This document shows, one piece after another, positions 1 through 10,850 of a stretch of DNA of 64,000 nt (its first letter is position 1; each line of letters starts with the position of its first letter). A model generated the notes under the pieces. That model had not been told where the DNA came from and did not search any database. It was given only the letters and a program-made list of their open reading frames with translations. The position numbers were made by a program, and so were the translations under genes. The stretch comes from Excoecaria cochinchinensis. Taxonomy: Eukaryota > Streptophyta > Magnoliopsida > Malpighiales > Euphorbiaceae. The stretch covers positions 10,741,501-10,805,500 of the forward strand of contig CANTUQ010000112.1 of assembly GCA_947683425.1 (NCBI GenBank). Reading direction: 5' to 3'.

Positions 1-193
1 TGACCGAAAAACCTCATTTTCAAAGAAAAATTTCCCGAACTCTCTGAAATCTCCCGTCATAGGTAAAAACTCTTAATCCTTGTGAAACTGAAGGACGAAA
101 ACTCCAAAATTTCCATCCACTTATCTGAATACAGACATGGATCTCTTCATCGGGTAACTCTGATCTTGACTGTCTCAGGACACGGTGTCTACA
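1..193 (-). repeat. LTR of Tat/Ogre-like retrotransposon, U3 end, cut by window edge
   Basis: Read on the minus strand, this LTR begins at base 193 with TGTAGACACCG. The same type of start is seen at 49176 (minus) and 60235 (plus), where the LTR is complete. The rest of the LTR lies outside the window. It abuts integrase sequence directly, so it is either the 3' LTR of the minus-strand element after an internal deletion, or a separate insertion into integrase. Confidence 0.7.
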
Positions 194-520
194 CGACGTC
201 AAACTATGCAATTCTGAAATTGGCAAGTGCCTCAAGTCCGCATATTGTTGGCACAACTGACACTGTTTCACATATTATGAGTAGTCTGTATCCATGGTGA
301 GCCAATAGAACCCTTGTCTCATGATCTTTTTGGCCAACGTCAGTCCATTCATGTAGGCTCCGCACACGCTAGTGTGAGTTTCCTCCATCACCCTTTTGGC
401 TTCTTTCTCGTCCAGACACCTTAATTACAAACCATTGACCTGCCGCTTGTATAACATCCTGTCTATACAGATAAACTGGGCAAATAACTTGCGGATCATC
501 CTCTGATCTTTGTCGGTAGC
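194..520 (-). pseudogene. pol: Integrase N-terminal (zinc-finger) remnant, Tat/Ogre-like pol
   Basis: This is the start of integrase, the enzyme that joins retrotransposon cDNA to chromosomal DNA. The minus-strand reading has the gypsy H2C2 region: a block reading MNGLTLAKKIMRQGFYWL, followed by CQLC as the cysteine pair. A tyrosine stands where the second zinc-binding histidine is normally found, and there is an in-frame stop just before the cysteine pair. The reading ends at an LTR boundary at 193/194, so the DDE catalytic core is missing. It shares the frame of the whole gag-pol upstream on the minus strand. It is dead as an enzyme. Confidence 0.75.
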
Positions 521-1213
521 CTATTCTAGAAAGTTTGCATTTTCTAGATAATTCATGATATCATAAGACCACGCCTTCCCATCTGCTGCCTCTATTTCTA
601 TCACTGACTTGGACTTAAAACTAGGCCCCTCAGAACTAGAAATCAAGACCGGCTTCATGACTACCCCTTCTGAATTGCCCCACATAGATACCAAAGTTGC
701 AAGCGCATTGGCTAATTGATTCTCATCCCTCGGAACAAAGTGGAATGTACATACTTCGAATTGACCGCTCAACTTTCTCAGGTGTTTGACATATGGCATC
801 AACCTCTCTTCTTTAATGGCCCATTCGCCCCAAATCTGATTGATCACTAAGGACGAATCCTCGAATACTTCCACGTTCTTTGCCCCCAATGCTATCAGTG
901 CTTCTAACCCGAAGGCGCATGCTTCATACTCGGCTTCATTATTAGTGCTTTTGTACCTTAACTTCTTGGCCAACGGGAGTTTTTAGTTATCCGAGCTTTT
1001 CAGAATAATTCCTACTCCTGCTCCCTTACTGTTTACAGCCCCATCAAAGTGTAATTGCCAACCCTGAACCGAAATAGCTGCTATGTCTTCGTCAGGGAAA
1101 TTGAACTCGTATGAGTCTCCTTGGATTGGGTGCTCTGCCAAAAACTCAGCCATCGCACGACCCTTAATGGTCTTTCAAGTAACGTACTCTACATCAAATT
1201 CCTATAATAGCAA
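521..1213 (-). pseudogene. pol: Second (archaeal-type) RNase H domain, Tat lineage
   Basis: RNase H degrades the RNA strand of the RNA/DNA hybrid during reverse transcription. The visible core has HFDGAVNSKGAGVGI near 1070-1020, NNEAEYEA near 930, and a C-terminal region with HFVPRDENQLANALA near 720. A second RNase H of this plant-like type after the ordinary gypsy RNase H is a known hallmark of the Tat group (Ogre, Retand and relatives). At least one in-frame stop (near 985) breaks it. The frame is that of the neighbouring pol fragments. I am fairly sure of the domain and less sure of the exact lineage. Confidence 0.8.
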
Positions 1214-1774
1214 TTACCACCTACCCATTTTTCCAAGTAAAGATGGAGCTTCTTGCAAATATCTGAGGGGATTCTGTTTTGCTACTGCCTGTACCCTGTA
1301 AGAATGAAAATAGTGTCTCAACTTCTTAGAGGCCCAAATTACCGCCAGGAAAATCTTCTCTACTTCTGCGTATTTGATCTCATAGGCCAAGAACTTCTTA
1401 CTAAGGTAATAAATAGCAAACTCCACTCCGAACTCATCTTCCTGAGCCATCATGGTGCCTACAAAACTATCCTCTATGGCCAAATATAGGATAAGCGGTT
1501 TGACTGGCTACGGCGGTCTCAAAACCGGTGGATTCAACAAATACTCTCTGATAGTATCGAAAGCTTTTTGACAATCTTCATTCCATACTACTAGATGGTC
1601 TTTTCTGAGTAGCTTGAAAATCGGTTCACATATCACAGTAAGCTTAGCGATAAACCTGCTGACATACTACAACCTACCCAAAACGCTTCTCACATCCTTT
1701 TCCTTTTGCGGTACCGACATTCCTCTAATGGGCTTAACCTTGTCCGGCTCGATACCCCTCTGGCTAACTACATG
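1214..1774 (-). pseudogene. pol: Reverse-transcriptase thumb and gypsy RNase H remnant
   Basis: This segment links the reverse-transcriptase palm to RNase H. The part at 1483-1214 carries the usual gypsy RNase H pattern: IYYLSKKF, then EVEKIFLAVIWASKKLRHYF, then NPLRYLQ. Stops fall between 1484 and 1774, but the reading frame is unchanged from reverse transcriptase. Normal function would be removal of template RNA and the tRNA primer. It is followed on the minus strand by a second RNase H of another type. Confidence 0.8.
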
Positions 1775-2674
1775 TCATAGGAGCTTCGCTGAGGTGATAC
1801 CAAAGATACATTTCTTAGGGTTTAATCGCAAGTTGTATTTTCCGATCATCTGAAAGAACTTTTCTAGGGCTTCAAAGTGGCCTTCTTTGGTGGCCGACTT
1901 GATCATCATATCAACCACATATACTTCTACTTCCTTATGAATCAAGTCATCTAGAATCTTTGTGGCCATCCTTTGATAGGTTGCGCCTGCATTTTTCAAG
2001 CCGAAGGGCATTACCCTGTAAGCGAATGTCCCCCACTCTATGATGAAAGCTGTCTTAATCCGGTCGATTATTTTATTGAGTATCTGGTTGTAGCCTACAT
2101 TACAATCCACGAGACTGTACGTCATGCAGGCAGCTGCACTGTCCACCGGCACGTCTATGTGGGGCAATGGAAAGTTATCCTTTGGACAAGCGTTATTCAA
2201 GTCTCGATAGTCCATGTATACCCTTACCTTGCCGTTTTTCATAGCTACTGGGACAATATTTGCCAACCTGGTAGGGTATTGTATCTCAATTAGGAACTTG
2301 GCTTCGATCTGCTTGTGAATTTCCTCCTTTACCTTGTCCGCCCATTCTGGCCTGAGTCTTCTCAACTTCTGGTTGACAGGCTTATAGTCTAGGTACGTCG
2401 GGATGGCATGTTTCGCGATTTCTCGATCCACTCCTGGCATATCTTCTTAAGTCCAGGCAAAGACTTTTTCATGTTTTCTTAATACTCTCTCAAACTTTTC
2501 TCGCTCTTCAGGAGTTATGTTAGATGCTATCAAGATATCTTTCGGGATTTCTGAGGTTCCAAGATTAAATAGAGTAGCATCAGTTGAATCAATATCAAAT
2601 ATAGATGGATTATGATCATATTCATGCATAATGAAATCATCAGAAACATCGCACAAGTAAGCAAAATCGTTCAC
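1775..2674 (-). pseudogene. pol: Reverse transcriptase, Tat/Ogre-like, catalytic motif mutated
   Basis: This is the reverse transcriptase of the minus-strand element, copying element RNA into cDNA. Visible motifs include VRVYMDYRDLNNACPKDNFPLP, FAYRVMPFGLKNAGATYQ and LNPKKC. The catalytic box reads YVVD instead of YVDD, so the first catalytic aspartate is lost and the copy could not work even without its stops. Stops lie near 2441 and 2675. The stretch 2674-2447 is the N-terminal lead-in and ends in a segment on post-translational processing distance from the polymerase. The family is clear; the lineage is supported by the double RNase H downstream. Confidence 0.85.
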
Positions 2675-3337
2675 TTTATTGATAAAACTAGAATTGTCAT
2701 TAACATTATTAAAAAGTTATGGAGTAAAAAGAAAATCTAAACTATTTTCTCAGTCCTCCTCCGCCGTCGCATCTGTTGCAGCTGACAGTCCTGCATCATC
2801 TTGGCATTTCGAGAGTTCTTCAGCAACCCCCTGTATGGCTTCTTCAATCCTTGCTTTCCACTTCAGTTGGGTGGCCACCATCTTCTAAGTTATAACCTCC
2901 TCGGGCTCCTCTCGATCCCAAATTGTCTTGCTGGTCATGATTTCTTCATCCCAAAAGCCCTCTGCTGGCTTGATCAATCCAATGTCCCAGTCAAAGGCAT
3001 TATTAAAAACCTCAAAACCCGACACAATTCTCCCGTCAACCCACTGAGGCTCGGCTTCCCCAGTGTAGGCACATGTTGTAGCTGCTGGCACAAAGCTCTT
3101 TCGGATATGGGGAATCTCCTTTGCTGACACTTTGGTCCTCTTCACCACACCTTTATAACCTAGGGCCCTCCTATCCTTCTGGCCTCTGGTGGTTATGGCT
3201 TATGGCAACCCCTGAGAGTTCTTGCCTAATCCCGCGCCGGGGAGGAATGACATCCTCTTCATCATGTTTAGCACCTAGGGGCTTCCTTATATCTATTCTT
3301 CCCCATCTATTACAGCCACATGGAATTCGCTGAAAGG
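2675..3337 (-). pseudogene. pol: Protease-reverse transcriptase linker of minus-strand gag-pol
   Basis: This is the low-conservation linker between protease and reverse transcriptase. An open stretch at 3148-2885 (87 codons) keeps the common frame but has no motif I recognise; stops interrupt it on both sides. Tat/Ogre elements are known to have long linkers here. I annotate it by position and frame only. Confidence 0.5.
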
Positions 3338-4549
3338 CTACCTCGTAATCTTTAGTATGGAAACCTGATTTTCCCTTGCGGCTTTTATGGTCACCACCTG
3401 CCCTTCGTGAGGAATATTGACCATCTGCTGTAGCGTAGAGGGGATGCCTCCCAGCTTATAGAACCAAGGCCTTCCCAAAAGAGCTAAAACATTGGCAGGG
3501 ATCGGCAGGACTACAAACTCCATCTCTGTCTCCACAGGCCCCGTATTAACTATCATCTTGAATGTCTCAGAGGCATGCCTTCTTGAGTTATCATTAGCTG
3601 TGATCATCATATCAGACTTAGCCAGCATATCTTCTATCACTTCGAAAGCTACCATGGCCACCTGTGGGCACACATTAATTGATGAACCATCGTCCACCAT
3701 CACACAGGCCGTGTGCTTCTGACTAATTTGTGCCCGTATGTACAAAGGGCGGTTGTGGTTGTGGTTGCGGCCTTCTGCTTGTAAGTCAGCATTTGTAAAC
3801 ACCACATTCTCTCTAGCTCCCCCTTTCACCACGTCTAGCAGTTTCGTAGGCGATATAGTTGTGGCTATAGTTATTTCCCATAAAGCCTCCACCAACTTTT
3901 GCCTATGGGATGGAGACAGCCTCAGAAGGTCCCATATCGAAATCTGAGCTGGCATCTTTTTCAGCTGCTTGATTATTGGATCCTCCTCTGGCTCTTTTTC
4001 TTTTTGTCTCGTTACCAGCTCTTGGGTCCTCTCAACTTCTAGAGCTATCCTTCCACTCCGGGCCACCTCTCCCACTTTCTTTTTCTTTTCCTTCTTCTCT
4101 TCCTCTTCATCTTCTGAACCCCATGGGTCAGGAAACACATTAGGATTATCATTTTCACTTCCACTCTCATCAGTGGACCAGCAATCGATCACTACAGCGG
4201 GAAGCCCTTCTTCACTCGCCTCATGGAGGCTCGTGACAGCAGTGTTGGCATCGTTATCGTATAGTTCTCTCAGAATAAACTCTACTGGCAGACTGGTCCC
4301 AATCATGAATACCGGTGGGGGCACATTGTTATACCCAGACTTCTTCTGCCCTCCTCTGTTCTCCAGATCTGTTATTTGTTTCGAATCAGTTAGGTCTTGG
4401 ATAGTGTGCCTCAAAGCTTTGCACTCGTCAGTTGTATGCCCAGTATGTTGATGATACCCTCAGTATTCATTATCCTTATGACTCGGCATATCTTGAGTCC
4501 TGGCAGGTCTAGGTGGCAAAGGTTACAGCTTCCCATCCTTCATCAACCT
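3338..4549 (-). pseudogene. pol: Gag C-terminus and aspartic protease, Tat/Ogre-like
   Basis: The upstream part reads GYHQHTGHTTDECKALRHTI, a gag C-terminal zinc-knuckle-like region in which the first cysteine position is a stop (near 4460). Downstream, VMVDDGSSINVCP and ALLGRPWFY mark a retroviral-type aspartic protease, which would cleave the Gag-Pol polyprotein; the usual D-T/S-G triad appears as DDGSS. An acidic low-complexity stretch (EDEEEEKKEKKKK) lies around 4110-4060. It is in the same frame as gag and reverse transcriptase, as expected for one polyprotein. Confidence 0.75.
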
Positions 4550-5659
4550 CTAAAGCACCCATGACAGTGACCTTCCAAAGTTAGAGAAATGTCTTAGGGT
4601 TGCATTAGTGGATGACACTTCGGCCGTCTTCCTCATGCCACTACTGGAGCCTGCTGACCTACTTGCCCCCTGAGTGCTGTTGCCCTTCTTGGCATAGTTA
4701 TCATTACTTGTCCTCCTAGCAAGGTATTCTCCTTTGGCCTCAATGGCAATGTCTTTCAGGGACTGCCAATCTCTTAATCCCTTCATCTTTAATCCCTCTC
4801 TCAGATACGGGCTCGCATTTTTAATGAACAACCGTATCTGATCTTGAGTATCTAGTTTTCTTTTCATTTCCATCACTCGATTCCTCCATCGGGTCAGATA
4901 CTCTTGGAAAGACTCGCCTCCCTTCTGTTGTAACAGCTCCAGGTCGTTTAGAGTCACCTCCATCCTCGTACTGCAGTCATACTGCCTCAAAATCTCTTTC
5001 GCCAGTAAATCCCAGTCCTCTTTAGTTCTATGGTTAAGCCCGTGGTGCCAATCTACCGCTGGGCCAGTCAAGCTCAGGCAAAAGTACTCAGTCTTCTGCC
5101 TTTTCGCCAAAGTAGTACCCTTCATCACCAACGAGTACTGTTTTATGTGTGCAGTGGGATCGGAGGTGCCATCAAACTTTGGAACGTCCGTCATCTTAAA
5201 GTTCATCGGGACTAAATCCTCTCCTTCTAACTCCTTATCCTCGAGCTTCATCCCTCGACCCCTCATCAACATTCTTGCCATCACCTCAAATTTTTCTTCT
5301 ATCTTCTTCCAGATGGCTTCTTCATTCTGAGGTGCCTTCCCTCTTTCTGACACTGTTTCTTCATACTCATCATCTTCCCAGTCATCTTTTATTCTCTGAG
5401 CCTGCCTTCTTCTCTGTGCCCCTGATGTGGTAGCTCTCAAATCCACAGGCGGTGGGTGGATATCTTCTTGCAATTCTTCTCTGACCTCCTCCCTTTTATT
5501 GTTTCTCATAGGAGGAGGCGGTGGGTTCTGTGGAGCAGGTGGCTGAGCCATGTTGGCCATCATAGCCATTATCCTGTTCTCGAATTCTTCCAACCTTTTG
5601 CCTAGTTTCTCAGTTATCAAGGCCCTAGTGGCAGCTACTCCTCTTGGTGAGTTTGCCAT
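4550..5659 (-). pseudogene. gag: Gag, Tat/Ogre-like retrotransposon
   Basis: Gag forms the virus-like particle that packages element RNA. The ATG at 5659 opens 369 codons. After a proline-rich, charged N-terminal third comes the retrotransposon gag core: PKFDGTSDPTAHIKQY, a WHHGL segment, GGESFQEYLTRWR and IRLFIKNASPYLREGL. This is the usual order for plant gypsy gag. The stop at 4550 cuts the knuckle region, which continues in the same frame. All breaks from here to base 194 appear to be nonsense changes with no frameshift, which suggests ageing by base substitution. Confidence 0.85.
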
Positions 5660-6140
5660 TTCTTCGTGAAGCTTAAAAATAACTGACTTAACAACCTATA
5701 TAATATACCAAAAGAACAATACTTTATAATGAAGCTTACTAAAAAGCTTAATTGAAACAAGAACACACAAATAATCATGCAATTTAACATACAAAATACA
5801 TACAAAAACTCATAAAGCATAAGTAAACACAAACAACACAACACACTCACTCCGCCATACTTAGAACCAACATTGTCCTCAATGTGAAGAAATGAAACAA
5901 AACAAACAACTAAAAGAAAGTAATAAACAAAAGAAAAGAAAAACTCCCTGCTCATGGTAAAGGTGGAGATGATGGAACTACAAAACCAACTTGCGTGATG
6001 AAGTTATCAGACTTGTACTACAACCTCCTTTGGCGTCTAGAACAAAACACATCAAATTAAACAAAATGAACAAACAAATTCAAAAACAAAATATTGTAGT
6101 CCAAAATCATAAATCAAGATTCACAATGGTAAAAATCAGT
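5660..6140 (-). other. Untranslated leader between PBS and gag
   Basis: This A/T-rich stretch between the primer-binding site and the gag start has no supported coding region. An open frame at 5955-5635 is hydrophobic, overlaps the gag start in another frame and has no recognisable motif. I read it as the 5' leader of the minus-strand element. Confidence 0.6.
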
Positions 6141-6160
6141 ATTCCCCGGCAACGGCACCA
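6141..6160 (-). promoter_or_regulatory. Primer-binding site, tRNA-Asp type
   Basis: The plus strand here matches the 3' end of plant tRNA-Asp (TCCCCGGCAACGGCGCCA, recalled) with one change (GCACCA for GCGCCA). On the minus strand it is therefore a PBS just inside the LTR that ends at 6167, with a spacer of about six bases. It fixes the direction of the element. Confidence 0.85.
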
Positions 6161-6166
6161 AAAACT

Positions 6167-7677
6167 TGTTAGGCATTTTATATAGATGCTAATTTCTGCA
6201 AGCATACGGTGTACCGAAATAGTACAAAAGGTTGTGGCTCCCACGAGGAATATAGTTTTTACTCACTATTACTACTTGATTTTAATCTTGTTTACAATGA
6301 TTCAATAACTTGTTGGTTAAATCTAAACTACTCTAATAAATAAACTAATTAAACCTATTTTATATTAATAGAAGAAGATAATGTATAATGAAGAACTTAA
6401 AATAATGAATTTGATCCATCATTCCAATTAACAATAATCATCTTTTCATGCAAGCCAAGTTGGAATATAGTCCTAATTTACTCTCTCGACATAAATTAAA
6501 ATGCCTAAAACATGCAATTAAAATTCTAACTCACAATTTTCATTAATGAATTAGAGGTTATTAATTACATATTCTAAGAATAAACACCAACCTATAACAA
6601 CTATCTCAATATACTGATCTCTCTAGTATATTTTGATAATGAAATTCTATTAGATTTCAGTTAAAGCAGTCTCTCGAATCTACTTTAACTTATAAATATT
6701 ATGTAATTATACTAATAGAAATTCTGCATTCAAAGACTTATAGAATAGATGAAGTAGAGAATAATAATAACATTCAAATTCATTGAAATAATATTCATAG
6801 AATTGACAGAGAAGAAATAAAAGATAAGAGTAATGAGGAAGATGACTTGTGCACTTTCCTCAAGCCCTTGGAATAAATTTTCATTCTCCTTAATCTTCTT
6901 CTTCAAAACATAAAAACTAACTAAGAAAATTAACTAAACAAAAGAAAACTGTTTAACCAAAATACAAAAAATTACTTCATATCATCATATATTAACTCCT
7001 AAAAAATTACAATTAAACTAATATTTATAAAGATCTGAAAATTGTGTCCTTTGGAGATGTCCCTTGGAAATGGTTGTAATTGTTGGTGGAAAGGGATAAC
7101 TTTTCAAGTGACTATTGGCTGAAAACTGCTCAACGGTCTCCTATGTCGCGCTCACGACAGAACACGGAATGCCATTTCTTCCTTTCTTTCCTCCTTTTCT
7201 CTCTCAGTTTTCTCTCTGCAGGAACACAACTCGTGCTCTGCTCTCCTACTCGTGCTCCTCCTGTCCTAGTCGTGCTCTTCTCTTCTACTCAAATAGTTCT
7301 ACTCTTCCTTCTTCTCTTCTTTCTCTTTTGCTCTCCCTTTTCTCTTCTGTCTCAGCGCCAGCACGACTCGTGCTTTCCCCTCCTAGTCGTGCTCCCATGT
7401 CTTAGTCGTGCTCTCTTGTCCTAGTCATGCTCCCTTATCCTAGTCGTGCTCATCCATCCTAGTCGTGCTCATCCATCCTAATCGTGCTCTCTTGTCCTAG
7501 TCGTGCTCAACTCATGCTTCTTTTCTTCCTTTTTCACCTAAATACACCAGTAAACACAAAAACACGTAGACTAATACAAATAAACATAAACTAACACATC
7601 TGACATCAAATATACACATAATTTCATAAACTCATACAAAACATATACTAAATTATACCTTAATTAAGCTCCTATCA
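6167..7677 (-). repeat. 5' LTR of the minus-strand Tat-like element
   Basis: On the minus strand it runs from TGATAGGAGC (base 7677) to CCTAACA (base 6167), 1511 bp, directly followed by the tRNA-Asp PBS. It is very A/T rich except for a repeat block at 7236-7512. It does not resemble the TGTAGACAC LTR at 1-193, so the two ends of this gag-pol belong to different LTR families. The flanking pentamer on its right is ATGAG; its partner would be outside the window. Confidence 0.8.
7236..7512 (-). repeat. TCGTGCTC repeat block inside LTR
   Basis: About ten copies of a CCTAGTCGTGCTC-like unit are spread through pyrimidine-rich sequence, tightly tandem after 7370. The minus-strand word GCACGACTAG recurs near 56151 and, shortened, near 59534 in the LTRs of element E, an unrelated family. 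It accounts for long overlapping open frames here, which I do not treat as genes. Confidence 0.75.
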
Positions 7678-7935
7678 ATGAGTTTGATTAATTGAACTAA
7701 GATTGAACCCTAATTTTGAATGAACTATGAATTGTTGTGCTTATGTTAATGAATGAACTTTGCTAAGAAAGTGAATGTGCCATGATGTGCATAATTAAGT
7801 TGGGAAGTGTATTATGAGTGAGATGATAAAATGATGCTAAATAGGCTAGTTTGTAGTTAATGAGCTGGAAGTGTAAAATTAAGTTGAGTTATATTTGACC
7901 TACTTTAATTGTAAGTGTCATAACTTCAGTTGTAT
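7678..7935 (+). repeat. Old LTR fragment, left part (split by element A)
   Basis: The sequence continues across element A at 23129: the joined stretch resembles the LTR of element F around 49310-49360, with GTGTCATAAC and then GGTTAGGTTCCTA shared in order. The left end is cut by the LTR at 6167-7677. It is non-coding, and its last five bases (TGTAT) are the target duplication of element A. Confidence 0.6.
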
Positions 7936-8450
7936 TGTCACACCCCGTTTGCCCCCTAGTAGTATGAGCCTGTCTGTGTGGGCATGCATTTACATGTGTT
8001 CGGCATATCATAAGGGTATTTTGGTAAAAATGCATGTTTTTGGGGTTTATTAGAATATGGTAATATGTGTGGCATTAGTGTGTGAATTATTTGGGAAATG
8101 GTTGTGTGCACTTGAGCATATCATATTAAGGTGTTTTAAGATGGGAGTGCGTAGTGTGTGTGTTCATACCATTGTAGGGTGTGCATTAGTTGGGAGTGCA
8201 TTGGGTGTGTGTAGTGCATACTTGTTGGGTGTGAGTGGTTAGTTTCACCAATAGGAAATTGACACATGTTTAGGGCAAAGAAAAGAAAAAGAAAAAGGAA
8301 AGAAAGAAGGGGAAAGGGCAGATTCACGTTTCCTTCTTCCCCTCATCAACTTCTTCTTCTTCTTCTTCTTCTTCATTTTCTTCACTCTAAGAACTTTAGT
8401 GTGGATTCAAGTCTTTATTGGTGGAATTAATCATCTCTTTGCATCCTCTT

Positions 8451-8458
8451 TGGTAAGT
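8451..8458 (+). promoter_or_regulatory. Splice-donor-like site in LTR of element A
   Basis: TGGTAAGT follows a pyrimidine-rich leader (CTT repeats). Equivalent GTAAGT sites occur in most other Tekay-type LTRs here: 9445, 12884, 21221, 25124, 55365 and 58768 on plus, and 31083-31088 and 52730-52736 on minus. Position relative to the micro-ORF (about 45-185 bp upstream) is similar in each. This supports a real donor, but no transcript was seen. Confidence 0.5.
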
Positions 8459-8575
8459 AAATGTATTCTTATCATCTTATTTTTCATTTGTTTTCATCTT
8501 CTTCTTCTTCTTCTTTGGGTTTAGATTTAACTAGGGTTTGTTCTTTGTTGTTCTTGTTGGTTTTAATTGTTAGTT

Positions 8576-8632
8576 GATCCTTCCCGCGATCCTAAGGGCA
8601 AGGAAATTGCTGGGACTAGCGGAGCTAAGTGA
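8576..8632 (+). CDS. LTR micro-ORF (Lys-Gly-Lys core), element A 5' LTR
   Basis: This short reading, DPSRDPKGKEIAGTSGAK then stop, has no ATG of its own. It follows an acceptor-like TTGTTAG and the GTAAGT site about 120 bp upstream, so it would be a downstream exon. The 3' LTR has the same peptide with one Ala/Val change. The solo LTR at 50598-53236 has a peptide differing at about five conservative positions, while seven third-base or synonymous changes separate the DNA. Eleven further LTRs have a related R/K-K-x-K-G-K-E/D core with an early stop. I do not know a function; a purine-rich splicing enhancer that happens to be translatable is the main alternative. Confidence 0.4.
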   Translation, partial: DPSRDPKGKEIAGTSGAK

Positions 8633-9562
8633 TTGAAGCTTTGAATCTCAGGTTTTGGATTTTTTTATTTGTGAATTGTGCTTGATTTAAGTTACTGTAA
8701 TTTTAGGGTTTATGTTCTTGAGAAACTTGAATGTGTTTATGCTTGATTTTAGTTGTTTTGATTTCTGAATTAAGTTGTATTTATGTTGTTTATGCTGTAT
8801 GGGACATCTTCTGGAAGGTAAGATGAGATTTGTATGGTTTTGATTCAATTTTGGAATTGATTTTTTTTTAGTACTGGGAATTCTGGAAATGGAAAATTGC
8901 GATCCTGTTGAATTTCCCGTTTCCAGTTTGTGTCTGTTACGTGACTAGCAAAAAAGAGAGGCCAGTCACGAGTAGTGACTGTCATGGCCGGATTTGTACC
9001 CTAAAAGAATTAACTTATATTGGCTTGTGTGAGTGAATCGAATGTGAGTTTTGGACTAGATTGAAATGAAGATAGGACTTAATTGAAAGAAAGAAGAATA
9101 GTTGAGGGATTAAATGGTAATTATATATGGTTGTAATAAGCAGGAGTTAAAGGCTGATTAATAAGTTTAATGAAGGGTTAATTAAGAATAAAATAATGTA
9201 AGGAATTGGTTAAAAGTGGCATGTTTTGATAGTGGATTCCGTGTGGCTTTGTGAGTGAGTGCCACCTCCACCTTTGCATGCAAAAGTGAGCTAAGGGAAA
9301 AAGAAGAGCTTCATTTGTGTAATCCAGTCATTTTCTGTGTTCTTCTCTTTTCTTTCTTGCGTGAGAGTGAGTTTTAGAGAGGCCTTAAGAAGTGTAAGCA
9401 TATAGATGATAAGTTGCTCAAGAGTTAAGGGTTAAACCTAAGAGGTAAGTGAATAAGTGCATAGTGTTTTCATCTTCTACTCTTCTTTTTGATTTGATTT
9501 GGTATTGAGTGAGTATTGATGGATTGTGTCCAATCTTGGAATTTGAATTGGTTTTGCTAGCT

Positions 9563-9625
9563 GAAGAAGGGAGGAAGGATAAAGGAAAAGCAGTAATTGG
9601 GGAAACGAACGTCCGTCGAGCCTAG
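9563..9625 (+). CDS. LTR micro-ORF (RKDKGK core)
   Basis: The reading EEGRKDKGKAVIGETNVRRA ends in TAG. It lies about 115 bp after GTAAGT (9445) and directly after an acceptor-like TTTTGCTAG. The core K-D-K-G-K and the following I-G match the peptides of other LTR families in the window, although the DNA around it is different. No ATG precedes it. Function unknown. Confidence 0.35.
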   Translation, partial: EEGRKDKGKAVIGETNVRRA

Positions 9626-9986
9626 GAGCTAAGGCGATAAGGTTTGGGAACAAACCTTAATTGTGTAATTGTGTGATTTGTGTTGGTTGAACAGAGATTT
9701 GAATTGAATTGTATGTGTTTGTGAAATTGAAGTTTGAGCATGAATTATGTGATGCTAGATTATATGATTGTAGTAGCAATATGCTTGGTGATAAAGTGCT
9801 TGAGAATGATTATGATTTGTGCTATTATTAAATGACAAAACAAGAAGGGAAAACAGGTATGTGCTAATTGACTATGTGGTTGACGTTTATGGGTTGATTG
9901 CCAAAAGTGAGAGTGAGATTTGAAGTCTTAATGAGAAGGAAAAAATGGACTGAAAAACATAACTATGTTATAGTGTTTTTGCATAG

Positions 9987-10314
9987 GTCACGGTGACAAT
10001 GAAATTGATTGTGACCATGAGGTATGCCTGAGTTCAATTCTGCCTATTGGATTTTTGTATGTCACGGTGCCAATGGAATTCATTGTGACCGTGAGGTACT
10101 TAAGAGAGCATTCTGTTTTGCAAAGTGAGAATATGTCACGGTGACAATGGAATTCATTGTGACCGTGACATACCCTCAAGTTGCATTCTGCCGAGAGTTG
10201 GGAACATGTCACGGTGACAATGGAATTGATTGTGACCGTGACCTGCCCCCAGTTTGCATTCTATTTTGAACTTCAACATGTCACGGTGACAATGAAATTC
10301 GTTGTGACCGTGAC
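9987..10314 (+). repeat. Palindromic array, five units, 72-74 bp period
   Basis: Each unit is a 35-bp inverted repeat: arm GTCACGGTGACAAT, short centre near GGAATT, arm ATTGTGACCGTGAC. Starts are 9987, 10061, 10135, 10208 and 10280. Spacers are 35-40 bp and share words such as CATTCTG. The same period and related arms and spacers appear in the solo LTR at 50598-53236. Palindromy opens frames on both strands, so the open frames here are not genes. Confidence 0.9.
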
Positions 10315-10589
10315 CTACGCTGTTTTGGCAATATAACCCTAATGTGTTTGGACTTTCCAACGGTAAGGCTTTGAGCTGGAATGAAGAACATTATGAGTAA
10401 GTGTTATGTGTGTATTAAGTAATGTACATTTGCATACTATGTGATGATTCTTGAATGTAATCATATATGTGATTATTAACTATGAAAAATGAATTGGAAG
10501 CATATTGGGTATGCAAGTGTAATGCTTAGCTATGTGCTAATGCAAATGTGAAAAGTGAACAATGTGAACTGAATAATATGTTTAACAAC

Positions 10590-10850
10590 TTAAGCCTGGG
10601 AGTCAAGTATTGGATAGTTAGGCATGCCTATAGGGTCAAGTGCTGCAGCCCCATGTGTTTAATGTGTCTGATTCCATGGGAATCACAATGCGAAAATAAT
10701 GTGAATAATCCTTGCTGGATTTTATTATAAGTGGAATGATATTCTGGTACCTGAGGGTACCCATGCGTAAGTGTAAGCTCGATGAGATTCTAGTACCTGA
10801 GTGGTACCAATGCGATACCCGTTATCCGCGTCATTGAATTGCAGGCTAAC
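10590..10850 (+). other. Hairpin group in solo LTR 8980-11486
   Basis: In order: TTGGATAG, a palindrome around GGCATGCC (10618-10631), TGCTGCAGCC, GGTACCTGAGGGTACC (10746-10761), GTACCTGAGTGGTAC (about 10792), then GTTATCCGCG, which can close a stem with GGATA. The same order, with other sequences in the stems, is present in the other Tekay-type LTRs. Confidence 0.55.

Noticed and set aside
3969..4451. 160-codon open frame on plus
   Set aside because: It is antisense to the acidic part of the Tat-like gag-protease; low complexity Ser/Phe.
6141..6160. Sequence like the 3' end of tRNA-Asp
   Set aside because: Only the last 20 bases match and it stands at an LTR border; it is a PBS, not a tRNA gene.
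8057..8242. 61-codon Cys/Val-rich open frame, repeated at 20831
   Set aside because: It is present in both LTRs only because they are copies; GT-rich low-complexity sequence upstream of the presumed leader, with no support as a gene.
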